Part shown: positions 56,542-64,000 of the stretch, piece after piece
Numbering within the stretch: position 1 is the first letter of the stretch
Layout of the letters: the number at the start of each line of letters is the position of its first letter
Origin: Pseudoselenomonas ruminantium
Lineage (GTDB): Bacteria > Bacillota > Negativicutes > Selenomonadales > Selenomonadaceae
Length of the DNA stretch: 64,000 nucleotides
Assembly (NCBI RefSeq): GCF_900142515.1
Contig: NZ_FRBC01000015.1
Coordinates: forward strand, 1 to 64,000
Reading direction: 5' to 3'
The notes under the pieces: model-generated
Told to the model about the DNA's origin: nothing
What the model saw: only the letters and a program-made list of their open reading frames with translations
Databases searched by the model: none
Position numbers and translations under genes: made by a program

Positions 56542-57806
56542 TAACCTTTCACCTCAGCACATAGCTTATTTACAATATTATCAAAAGAAACTTTCTGCTG
56601 CTCGCTCTTTTCCATATCCTTGAGCTGCACGCATGCTTCCTTGACTTCATCTTCACCGATGATCAGCGCAAAACGGGCATTGGCCTTATTTGCCTGCTTC
56701 ATCTGGGCCTTCATGCTCCGGCCTGCATAATCCATGCTGGCCTTGAGTCCTGCCTGACGCAGCTGCGTCAACAGCTTGAAGGCTGCTCCCTGGGCCTCTT
56801 CGCCCAAAGCAACCACGAAGGCATCGGTCTTCGTATCCATTTCCGGCAGGAGATCCTGTTTCTCCAGCGCCAGCAGGACACGCTCCAAACCCGTGGCAAA
56901 GCCCACGGCCGGAGTCGGATTGCCGCCGATTTCCTCGATGAGACCATCATAGCGGCCACCGCCAGCCACAGCACTCTGAGCACCAAGGGGCGGGTATTTG
57001 ATTTCAAAGGCAGTCTTGGTGTAATAATCCAGACCGCGTACCAGACGGGCATCCAGTTCGAATTCCACGCCGGCTTCCGTCAGGAAATGCTGTACCTTGT
57101 GGAAATGCTCCTGGCATTCCTCGCAGAGGCAGTCCGTGATCTTCGGTGCATCTGCCATATAGGGCTTGTCTGCATCTGCCTTGCAGTCAAGGATACGCAG
57201 CGGACTGCGCTCGAAGCGATCCTGACAGTCATCACAGAGATCCTCGAGCTTGTCCCGGAAATAATCCTGCAGGACCTTGCGGTAAACCGGACGGCATTTC
57301 GGACAACCTACGGAATTCAAGGACAGTTTCAGGTCCTTGAGGCCCAAACCACCTAAAAGATCCATGGCCAGCATGATGATTTCGGCATCCACTGCCGGAT
57401 TGGACTCCCCCAGAGCCTCCACACCGAACTGATGGAATTCGCGCATGCGGCCGGCCTGCGGACGGTCATAGCGGAACATGGAGCCGATATAGAACAGCTT
57501 CGTCAGGCTGTTGTCACCATAGAGCTTGTTCTGCAGGTACGCACGCACTGCCGAAGCCGTGTTTTCTGGACGCAGCGTGATGCTGCGATCGCCACGGTCG
57601 GTAAAAGTGTACATTTCCTTGTCCACCACATCGGTACCTTCGCCGATGCCACGGTGGAACAGCTCCGTATGCTCGAACATCGGCGTACGGATTTCCTTGT
57701 AACCGTAACGGGCACACAAATCACGGATTTTTTCTTCCACATAGGTCCATTGTCCGACGGTATCGGGCAATATGTCCTTTGTCCCTCTTGGGGCATTCGT
57801 TAGCAT
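56541..57806 (-). CDS. hisS: Histidyl-tRNA synthetase
   Basis: Charges tRNA(His). The 421-residue class II synthetase has RGTKDILP, motif 2 (FRYDRPQAGRMREFHQFGVEALG), the His-binding LVRGLDYYTKTAFEI, a Cys-rich insert (CDDCQDRF ... CLCEECQEHF) and a C-terminal anticodon domain. The start at 57806 has GGGGGAG upstream. It forms an operon with aspS, a common bacterial arrangement. Confidence 0.96.
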   Translation of the reverse strand: MLTNAPRGTKDILPDTVGQWTYVEEKIRDLCARYGYKEIRTPMFEHTELFHRGIGEGTDVVDKEMYTFTDRGDRSITLRPENTASAVRAYLQNKLYGDNSLTKLFYIGSMFRYDRPQAGRMREFHQFGVEALGESNPAVDAEIIMLAMDLLGGLGLKDLKLSLNSVGCPKCRPVYRKVLQDYFRDKLEDLCDDCQDRFERSPLRILDCKADADKPYMADAPKITDCLCEECQEHFHKVQHFLTEAGVEFELDARLVRGLDYYTKTAFEIKYPPLGAQSAVAGGGRYDGLIEEIGGNPTPAVGFATGLERVLLALEKQDLLPEMDTKTDAFVVALGEEAQGAAFKLLTQLRQAGLKASMDYAGRSMKAQMKQANKANARFALIIGEDEVKEACVQLKDMEKSEQQKVSFDNIVNKLCAEVKG

Positions 57807-57820
57807 TCGTTCTACTCCCC

Positions 57821-59338
57821 CTAAGCCTGGCAAGCTTCATCAAGCAAAGCCCGCCGTTTGTCAATATAAATATCTATATCGCGCAGATACGTCACCAAAT
57901 CCTTGGCATTGAAGGATGACTTCATGCGCTTGTTCTGGAAATCAACCACTTTGCTGGTGGCGGCGCCGCCAATGCCGATAATGGTCTGATGTTCTTCCAT
58001 GATCTGGATGTTGTACATCCCCTCGGCACCTTTGCGGCAGCAGCCGATATTTTCCAAATCCCCCGCCATATAGCCTTGACGGTAGAGATAATATGGCTCA
58101 TAGCCGAAGCGCTTCATATAGCCCATGGCTGTTTCCGCCATCTTGCGGGTTTCCTCTGCTCCGGGCAAATCCACATGGCGCTCTTCCATGATAAGCTTGA
58201 GCCTTGAACCTCGTTTCAGCGCCAACGCATGCAACGTGATATCATCAGGCTGCAGCGCCGTGACCCTGGCGAGCGTATCATCCACATCCGCGGCTGTCTC
58301 ACCGGGCAGGCCGAGAATCAAATCCATATTGATTTCCGGTATGCCTGCTTCCCGCAGGGCACGGTACATATTCACCACAGCCTCCGGCGTATGCTGACGA
58401 CCGATGACCTTCAGGGTTCTTGCCTGCATGGTCTGAGGATTGACGCTGACGCGCGTGACCTTATAGTCACGCATGGCGGCAATCTTTCCCGGCGTGATGC
58501 TGTCGGGACGTCCTGCTTCCACGGTAAACTCAGCTAAATCATCATGATAGAAGGCATCGACCACCCAGCCCAGCATCGTGCGGAATTCTTCGTCCGGCAA
58601 AGCCGTAGGCGTACCGCCACCCACATAGATATTCTGGACTTTGAGCCCATGTGCCTCCACTGCCGCCTTGGCCCCGGCGATGTCCTTATGGAGCACCGCC
58701 ATGAACTCCGCCAGCTTCTTCGGCCCCGGCAGCACATTGGCCGGGAAAGAACAATAAAGGCAGCGGGTCAGACAGAAGGGAATCCCCACATAGATGCTGA
58801 TGGTCTTTTCGTCCGAAGTCCTGAGGAACGGCAGCTGCCGGAAGGCCATCGGTGTGATGATGCGCGCCTTCTCCTCACTACAGGCAAAGTCCCGCATCAG
58901 CCGTGCGACTATCCCTTCCTCATCCATGCCGTACTCAATCCAGCGATGGACGATCTTAGTGGGCCGCACACCGTGGAGTATGCCCCAGGGAGCAGGTTCA
59001 TAGCCCAGTTCCTCACAGAAAATATGGTAGAGATTGAGCTTGATGGTGCGATTGACTGCCGCCCGCTCCAGCTCATCTTCCTTGCCGCTTTCCCGGTGGG
59101 TAAAGCTTCTGAGTTCTCCATCCTCGCCAAAGAGCATCAACGTGGTTTCCATATGCACTTTTGCCCCCTCATGGGGCTGGCCTTCCACCGGCAGACGATG
59201 ATTGACCACGGACAACTGGGCAAAGTCAGCTTCGCCTTCCCTACCCACGATTTCCACTTTGAAAAGAGTCAATATTTCCCGTGTGATTTTTGAAATGATT
59301 TCTTTTTTTGAATTCAGTGTAAAGGTTCTTACCTTCAA
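57821..59338 (-). CDS. hemZ: Coproporphyrinogen dehydrogenase HemZ-like radical SAM protein
   Basis: The roughly 505-residue radical SAM enzyme is of the HemN/HemZ group, annotated as oxygen-independent coproporphyrinogen III oxidase type; its true substrate in Firmicutes is debated. The cluster motif is CLTRCLYCSFPA (about 200-211), followed by YVGGGTPTALPDEEF and INMDLILGLPGE. It extends N-terminally beyond HemN, as in HemZ. I favour a TTG start at 59338 overlapping the Fur-family stop by four bases (TTGA); ATG at 59362 is the alternative. Confidence 0.88.
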   Translation of the reverse strand: MKVRTFTLNSKKEIISKITREILTLFKVEIVGREGEADFAQLSVVNHRLPVEGQPHEGAKVHMETTLMLFGEDGELRSFTHRESGKEDELERAAVNRTIKLNLYHIFCEELGYEPAPWGILHGVRPTKIVHRWIEYGMDEEGIVARLMRDFACSEEKARIITPMAFRQLPFLRTSDEKTISIYVGIPFCLTRCLYCSFPANVLPGPKKLAEFMAVLHKDIAGAKAAVEAHGLKVQNIYVGGGTPTALPDEEFRTMLGWVVDAFYHDDLAEFTVEAGRPDSITPGKIAAMRDYKVTRVSVNPQTMQARTLKVIGRQHTPEAVVNMYRALREAGIPEINMDLILGLPGETAADVDDTLARVTALQPDDITLHALALKRGSRLKLIMEERHVDLPGAEETRKMAETAMGYMKRFGYEPYYLYRQGYMAGDLENIGCCRKGAEGMYNIQIMEEHQTIIGIGGAATSKVVDFQNKRMKSSFNAKDLVTYLRDIDIYIDKRRALLDEACQA

Positions 59339-59787
59339 TTTTCCTTTTGGCACTCCTTGCATGTACCGAAGAATTTCACCTGATGATTGAGCACATGGAA
59401 GCCCATCTTCTTCTGGATATCACTTTCCAGATCGTCCAGAAGGTCATCCTCGAACTCTGTTACCTTGCCACAGGTGGTACAAATCAAATGATGATGGTGG
59501 TGTTCCGAAGGATCAGTGGTATTGACCTCATAACGGCTGCAACCGTCCCCGAACTCCATCTTCTGCAGAATTTCCAATTCCGACAGCAGCTCCAAGCTGC
59601 GATAAACCGTAGCCAGACCAATTTCCGATTTGTCCTGCCGCAGGATGCCGTGGACATCTTCTGCCGAAAGATGTTCGCCAGGGTGGTCCAGAAACACCTG
59701 CAGCACCGTCTGCCGCTGCGGCGTCATCTTATGCTGCCGCGCCTGCAAACGCTGCTTTAAATCGTCCATTGTAAATGTCTGTGCCAT
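59335..59787 (-). CDS. Fur-family transcriptional regulator
   Basis: The 150-residue metal-dependent repressor has a winged helix (MTPQRQTVLQVFLDHPGEHLSAEDV, GLATVYRSLELLSEL). The metal site region is SEHHHHHLIC, and CTTCGK plus CKECQ form a structural zinc site. Fur, PerR and Zur cannot be told apart safely; the general look is Fur. It is first in an operon with hemZ, hisS and aspS. Confidence 0.92.
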   Translation of the reverse strand: MAQTFTMDDLKQRLQARQHKMTPQRQTVLQVFLDHPGEHLSAEDVHGILRQDKSEIGLATVYRSLELLSELEILQKMEFGDGCSRYEVNTTDPSEHHHHHLICTTCGKVTEFEDDLLDDLESDIQKKMGFHVLNHQVKFFGTCKECQKEN

Positions 59788-59872
59788 AAAACCAACCCTT
59801 TCATTTATCTAATAATGCGTCATGTTCTCCGTCTTATAACACACAGTTTGACTTCATAAATCAAATAAAATC

Positions 59873-59901
59873 ATTATAGCAGATATTTGCCTTGCTGACA
59901 A
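59873..59901 (-). promoter_or_regulatory. Promoter of the Fur-family regulator gene
   Basis: On the minus strand TTGTCA (59896-59901) and TATAAT (59873-59878) have a 17-base spacer. The 85 bases between it and the start codon are A+T-rich and could hold an autoregulatory site. Confidence 0.72.
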
Positions 59902-60026
59902 ATAACATCTTGCCTACAGGCCCCTTTTTTCAAAAAAAATCCCCCCGAACAGGATTTGTTTTCTGCCATCACGAATTAAAGAAATATTATAGAACTAAAT
60001 TTATTTGTGGAAAAGGAGGCTTTCTA

Positions 60027-61298
60027 TTGGAAAAAGAAGCGAAAACTACCGCTGGCTCAACGCCAGCAGAAAATACTGCGCCAGAGAACACATCTGCGCC
60101 AGCCCCTGATCCGTTCTTTATCCCGCCACCGGCAGAGCCTACACAGAAAGGGCCGCGAGGCATCCGCTTTGACTTCAACGACGGGGCGCGGATCAAGCTG
60201 CCAAAAGGCGACTGGCATGTGCAGATTGAAGATGAAGATTCCGGCAATATCCTCTTTGCCTGCGACGCACAGGAAGGCTGGGCCATCAGCAGCAAGAAAT
60301 ATTTCGTCCCCTTCCGCCTGCGTGTCTGGGACAAGAAAAATCTGGACAAGCCGGTACTAGACCATCTGCTGGACCTGAAGAACAAGCCGGTACTGATCAA
60401 GTTCCCCGTAGGTACCCTGGGCGATATCATCGGCTGGCTCCCCTACGCGGAAAGATTCCAGCAGCAGCATCAATGCCGCTTGGAATGCTCCATGGCTGAA
60501 AATCTCAAAGATCTTTACGAGAAGCAGTATCCGGCGATAAAATTCTCCGCCGCCCCCAAATGCAAAACAGAAAAGCCCTATGCTTCCTATCGGGTGGGCC
60601 TGTTCTTCAAGGGCGACACAGACCATCAGCCCTACGATTTCCGGCAGGTCGGGCTCCATCACACGGCCGGCTATATCCTAGGCGTTGACCCGCAGGAATC
60701 GGCCCCACGCTTGCCGGAAGATTTGCCGCGGGAGATTGCGGAACCCTATGTCTGCATTGCGACCAAGGCCACGACACTGGCCAAGATGTGGAACAACGGC
60801 TACGGTTGGGATTTGGTTGTCGATCATCTAAAAAAGCTGGGCTATCGGGTACTCTGCATTGACAAGGAACGCATTCAGGGCCTGGGGCATGTCTGGAGTC
60901 AGATTCCCCACGACGCCGAAGATTTCACAGGCGACCGCCCCCTGCTGGAACGTACCGCCATGCTGCGCCATGCGGAATTTTTCGTCGGACTATCGAGCGG
61001 CCTGAGCTGGCTGGCCTGGTCGGCTGGTACCCCCGTGGTCATGATCAGCGGCTTCACCCTGCCCACCAACGAATTTACCACGCCCTACCGCGTCATCAAC
61101 ACCCACGCCTGCCATGCCTGCTGGAATGCCATGGACACCGAGTTTGACCACAAGGATTACTTCTGGTGCCCCCGGCATAAAGGCACGGAACAGGCCTACG
61201 AGTGCACGCGTGCCATCACCGGCAAGCAGGTCATCAACGTGATTGAACGCCTGCGCCAGGATTTGCAGCTGACGGCTCCCAACGAACGAAAAAAATAA
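60027..61298 (+). CDS. Autotransporter strand-loop-strand O-heptosyltransferase (BAHT family)
   Basis: Adds heptose to serine/threonine residues of the repeats of a partner adhesin in the cytoplasm, before export. The 423-residue protein starts with a Pro/Thr/Ala-rich segment (to about 45). The family core follows: IRFDFNDGARIKLP, KFPVGTLGDIIGWLPYAERF, YVCIATKATTLAKMWNNGYGWDLVVDHLKKLGY, GLSSGLSWLAWSAGTPVVMISGF and the Cys motif CHACWNAMDTEFDHKDYFWCP. The TTG start at 60027 has GGAGG seven bases upstream. The partner adhesin lies directly downstream. Confidence 0.9.
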   Translation: MEKEAKTTAGSTPAENTAPENTSAPAPDPFFIPPPAEPTQKGPRGIRFDFNDGARIKLPKGDWHVQIEDEDSGNILFACDAQEGWAISSKKYFVPFRLRVWDKKNLDKPVLDHLLDLKNKPVLIKFPVGTLGDIIGWLPYAERFQQQHQCRLECSMAENLKDLYEKQYPAIKFSAAPKCKTEKPYASYRVGLFFKGDTDHQPYDFRQVGLHHTAGYILGVDPQESAPRLPEDLPREIAEPYVCIATKATTLAKMWNNGYGWDLVVDHLKKLGYRVLCIDKERIQGLGHVWSQIPHDAEDFTGDRPLLERTAMLRHAEFFVGLSSGLSWLAWSAGTPVVMISGFTLPTNEFTTPYRVINTHACHACWNAMDTEFDHKDYFWCPRHKGTEQAYECTRAITGKQVINVIERLRQDLQLTAPNERKK

Positions 61299-61304
61299 AT
61301 CAGG

Positions 61305-61364
61305 TCTAGTATCCCCTCGTCCATATCTGCAAGGATTGCCAGCTATGGACGAGGGGATACTAGA
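61305..61364. terminator. 21-bp perfect inverted repeat between heptosyltransferase and adhesin genes
   Basis: Arms 61305-61325 and 61344-61364 pair perfectly over 21 bases, from TCTAGTATCC inward, around an 18-base loop, six bases past the heptosyltransferase stop codon. There is no T-run. It may be an unusual terminator or a processing hairpin that separates expression of the two genes. Confidence 0.55.
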
Positions 61365-61437
61365 CGGTTTCCACCGCTAGATTTTACTGAATATTATGGA
61401 TTTGTCAGGATTTGTTTGACCAAAGGAGTGACCAAGG

Positions 61438-64000
61438 ATGAAAGGAAAACCCACACAGGAAATTATCCGTCCGGCCGCATACGATAGCGAAGCCGCCTCC
61501 CATAGCGGCATTATGCAGCGTCTTTCGGGGGGGGGACATCTGTACGTACAAACAGCCGCAACCCTGACCGCTGTCTGCAGTGTGCAAGGAGCCATGCTGC
61601 CCATGCAAGTGGCGCAGGCCGAAACCTTGCCAAATGGGCAAGCTTCTTTAACGCTCGATAGCACAACCAGCCAAACAGAAAATACGATTACCGTTAATTC
61701 TGGTGGTACATTAAATGTCAACTCCGGCGGTACAGCCAGCAATACCACTGTCAATAGTGGTGGTACACTGAACGTTTCCGGCGGTACGCTGGTCAACACC
61801 ATCATCAACGACTCCCCAAAAGTTTCAGGGAATACATACAAAGTCAACATCTCTGCCGGTACGCTGACATCAACCACCATCAACAGCGGCAGCGAGGTAT
61901 ATGCCTATATCAGCGGAGCTGGTTCCGCCACCATAAATGAGACAACCATCCATAGTGGCGGGTACCTCAAGGTCTATGGAGAAAATTCCTGTACCATAAA
62001 CGGCGTAAATCTGAACGGAGGAACGATTACTTTTAACAGCTGCACTATCAGCGGCATCATACAAGGATATGGTACACTCAGCAGAACAAGGTATTCTAGC
62101 GGCGGCACCTTGATTGTTTCCGGCGGCGATATTACCATGGATAGTGCTATCAATTACAAGCCCGATACGATAATAATCGGAGACAACCTACACATCGTTG
62201 CTCCACAAGGCTACATTAGTGCTGGTGAAATCTTCATCAATAAAATTGATGCTACCACACCTGTTATCAGCAGCACGATCCGCGATAACACTGGTGGTTA
62301 TATTCAATTTGACAAACTAAATGTGACGAATTTCAATGCCGGCACCGCCACCAACGGTACATTATTGTATGCTGAACGAGATATCAATTACAAATACAGC
62401 AGCAGCGGAGCGACCTTGACCTCCGGCACCACCAGTACCACCTTGACCGCCGCTAATCCCAGCTATTCGTTCCTCGGTGGCGAAGCAACGGCTTCTACCC
62501 CCAATGAGGCACCGGCATTGACGCTTATGACTGCCAATGCCACCACCTTCACCTTGGTCAATAATGGCACTGCGCAAGCTCCGAAATTGAATCAGCTGGA
62601 TTTCAGCATCAGCCCTCAGGTATCCCAAGCAGCTTTCAGCGGTACGGTTGCCTGGAATCCTGCCAGTGCTTACTATACCAATAGCGGTGGGAGCTTCGCC
62701 AATACCACCAGCCTTGACCTGTCCAATCTGCAGCTGGACTTCACCTCGGCCACCACGGCGGAGGCCCTCGGTTCCGGCACGACCATGACTTTGCTGGGCG
62801 GCGGCAATATTGCCGGCACCATCACCCACCAGCCTACAGCCACTAACAGTGCCACTTATGCCGGCACGAATGCCGATTATACCGCCAATCTCAGTGGCGA
62901 AGGCTCCCTGTCTGAGGGCAATCTCATCTATGGGCTGACCGGCGCCACGGTAACCGGCGTTAAGCTGAAACAGATGTCCGATAATGCCGACGCCCTGCCC
63001 ACCGGTTGGGCGGCCGGCGATACAACCATCGATGTGGACACCAGCAATCTCACCCTGCCCACCAATCTGGCTGCGGGAACCGCCAAGGATATCTTCAGTC
63101 TGGAAGGTGCCTCCTACAACCTCACGGGCTCCAATGTCTTTGATACGGCCACCACGCCCCTTTCCACCGGCGAAAACGGCGTGACCCTCAGCGGCACTAA
63201 GACCAACGGTGGTGTGCGGACAAAAGAAAATGCGGCCTCTACGCTGGAATATGTCGCCCCTACCAACAATTTCAATCAGGCAACGATTGGTGAAATCACC
63301 TGGGCCAATTCCGGCACCGTGCTGGATGCCAGCAGCAGTGCCAATAATTTTACAAGCCTCACAGCAGACAAGGTTGACACCACCGGCTTCAAAATCACCA
63401 ATCCTGCAGCAGCTACTACCGACACTACCATGACCCTGCTGGCCGGCAATGAAACACTGTCAGATTTCGACCCGGTTTCCCGTTCCGCCCGTTATACCAC
63501 TACGCCCACCAGCCTCCTGTCCATCGAAAATCTCATAAACGGTTCCCTATTTGCCAAGGGCGGCAATATTTCCTTTACCATCACCAGCAATCAGGCTGAT
63601 AAGGCTGTCTTGGATGGCACCATCAACTGGAATCCCCAGGCCGTCTATTATACGCATGACAACAATGCCTTTGCGGAAAATGCCACGCTGGACCTGACGA
63701 AGCTGAAACTTGACTTCACCTCCGCTACTACAGCAGAGGCCCTGAGCACCGGAACTGCCATGACCCTGATTGGCGGCGGCAAGGTGTCCGGCACCATTAC
63801 CCAGCCGGAAAGCAATTCGTTTGTAGCAACCTATACCGGTAATAATGCCAATTATACTGCCAATCTCAGCGGCTCCGCTTCTTTGACGGAGAATAATCTC
63901 GTTTATACCTTAGGCAATGCAACCGTAACCAACGTAGACTTGAAAGCAGTCTCCGATACGGCCGATACCCTGCCAGCCGGCTGGGCAGTCGGTAATTCCA
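61438..64000 (+). CDS. Autotransporter adhesin with strand-loop-strand repeats (partial, runs off window)
   Basis: The frame is open from ATG 61438 to the window edge (854 codons), so the C-terminal beta-barrel is not seen. The N-terminus (MKGKPTQEIIRPAAYDSE ... TAATLTAVCSVQGAMLPMQVAQAE) looks like an extended signal region. Residues about 85-240 hold AIDA-type repeats of the form TVNSGGTLNV, the target of the adjacent heptosyltransferase. Longer, looser repeats of about 320 residues follow; two carry the shared motif ATTAEALGSG/ATTAEALSTG with GGG. It should be exported to the outer membrane as an adhesin. A run of nine G lies at codons 27-30. Confidence 0.85.
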   Translation, partial: MKGKPTQEIIRPAAYDSEAASHSGIMQRLSGGGHLYVQTAATLTAVCSVQGAMLPMQVAQAETLPNGQASLTLDSTTSQTENTITVNSGGTLNVNSGGTASNTTVNSGGTLNVSGGTLVNTIINDSPKVSGNTYKVNISAGTLTSTTINSGSEVYAYISGAGSATINETTIHSGGYLKVYGENSCTINGVNLNGGTITFNSCTISGIIQGYGTLSRTRYSSGGTLIVSGGDITMDSAINYKPDTIIIGDNLHIVAPQGYISAGEIFINKIDATTPVISSTIRDNTGGYIQFDKLNVTNFNAGTATNGTLLYAERDINYKYSSSGATLTSGTTSTTLTAANPSYSFLGGEATASTPNEAPALTLMTANATTFTLVNNGTAQAPKLNQLDFSISPQVSQAAFSGTVAWNPASAYYTNSGGSFANTTSLDLSNLQLDFTSATTAEALGSGTTMTLLGGGNIAGTITHQPTATNSATYAGTNADYTANLSGEGSLSEGNLIYGLTGATVTGVKLKQMSDNADALPTGWAAGDTTIDVDTSNLTLPTNLAAGTAKDIFSLEGASYNLTGSNVFDTATTPLSTGENGVTLSGTKTNGGVRTKENAASTLEYVAPTNNFNQATIGEITWANSGTVLDASSSANNFTSLTADKVDTTGFKITNPAAATTDTTMTLLAGNETLSDFDPVSRSARYTTTPTSLLSIENLINGSLFAKGGNISFTITSNQADKAVLDGTINWNPQAVYYTHDNNAFAENATLDLTKLKLDFTSATTAEALSTGTAMTLIGGGKVSGTITQPESNSFVATYTGNNANYTANLSGSASLTENNLVYTLGNATVTNVDLKAVSDTADTLPAGWAVGNS
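61517..61525 (+). repeat. Poly-G tract (G9) in the adhesin coding sequence
   Basis: Nine consecutive G residues occupy the end of a TCG codon and the following Gly codons, near residue 27-30 of the adhesin. The frame is open at this length. Gain or loss of one G would end translation early, a classic arrangement for slipped-strand phase variation. Confidence 0.9.

Overview
The window is a piece of chromosome (roughly half G+C) from a diderm Firmicute of the Negativicutes type. A Selenomonas-like organism is the best guess. The housekeeping genes and their order are Firmicute-like (rimP-nusA-rnpM-L7Ae-infB-rbfA-nrnA-truB-ribF, sepF, typA, rqcH, hemZ, LL-diaminopimelate aminotransferase). Yet the right edge carries an outer-membrane type autotransporter adhesin and its dedicated heptosyltransferase. 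This assignment is inferred from gene content; no rRNA is present.

Layout. 1-8.2 kb: nusA/infB operon (minus strand). 8.3-9.6 kb: dapL. 9.65-15.0 kb: two copies of a 595-bp non-coding palindromic repeat (a third copy is cut by the left edge). They flank a decayed SpoIIE-type phosphatase pseudogene and two radical SAM genes. 15-23 kb: pepD, sepF, typA, xthA, lepB, rplS, rqcH. 23-54.7 kb: an accessory region dominated by sulfur and one-carbon chemistry. 54.7-59.8 kb: aspS, hisS, hemZ and a Fur-family regulator. 59.9-64 kb: heptosyltransferase and adhesin (the adhesin runs off the window).

The most interesting part is 23-55 kb. Four operons on the minus strand start from near-identical control modules at about 29.0, 37.0, 39.8 and 54.6 kb. 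Each has an ACACC/GGTGT-type palindrome over the -35 box, a TTGACA-17-TAACAT promoter, a short conserved leader and an intrinsic terminator that precedes the first gene. A fifth promoter, for mnmA, carries the same palindrome core without the leader. The operons are: (A) M20 amidohydrolase, MetQNI transporter, a cystathionine/methionine lyase-type PLP enzyme and a QueG-like Fe-S protein; (B) a corrinoid methyltransferase system with a pyrrolysine-free MtmB homologue, two corrinoid proteins, three UroD-type methyltransferases and a corrinoid activase; (C) esterase, ATP-grasp and C39-like protein; (D) a Cys-rich upstream peptide, a methyltransferase, mccB, mccA, a NifX-like protein and a nitrogenase-like B-H-D-K set. 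The B-H-D-K order, the absence of nifE/nifN nearby and the cysteine-synthesis neighbours point to a methylthio-alkane-reductase-like system, not nitrogen fixation. I infer a sulfur-starvation regulon that scavenges organic sulfur and methyl-sulfur compounds into methionine and cysteine. The regulator is not in the window. It may be a CymR-like Rrf2 protein, but this is inference.

Two loci look broken or switchable: a glycerate kinase with a single-base frameshift (45.9 kb) and the adhesin, which has nine G residues near the start of its coding sequence.
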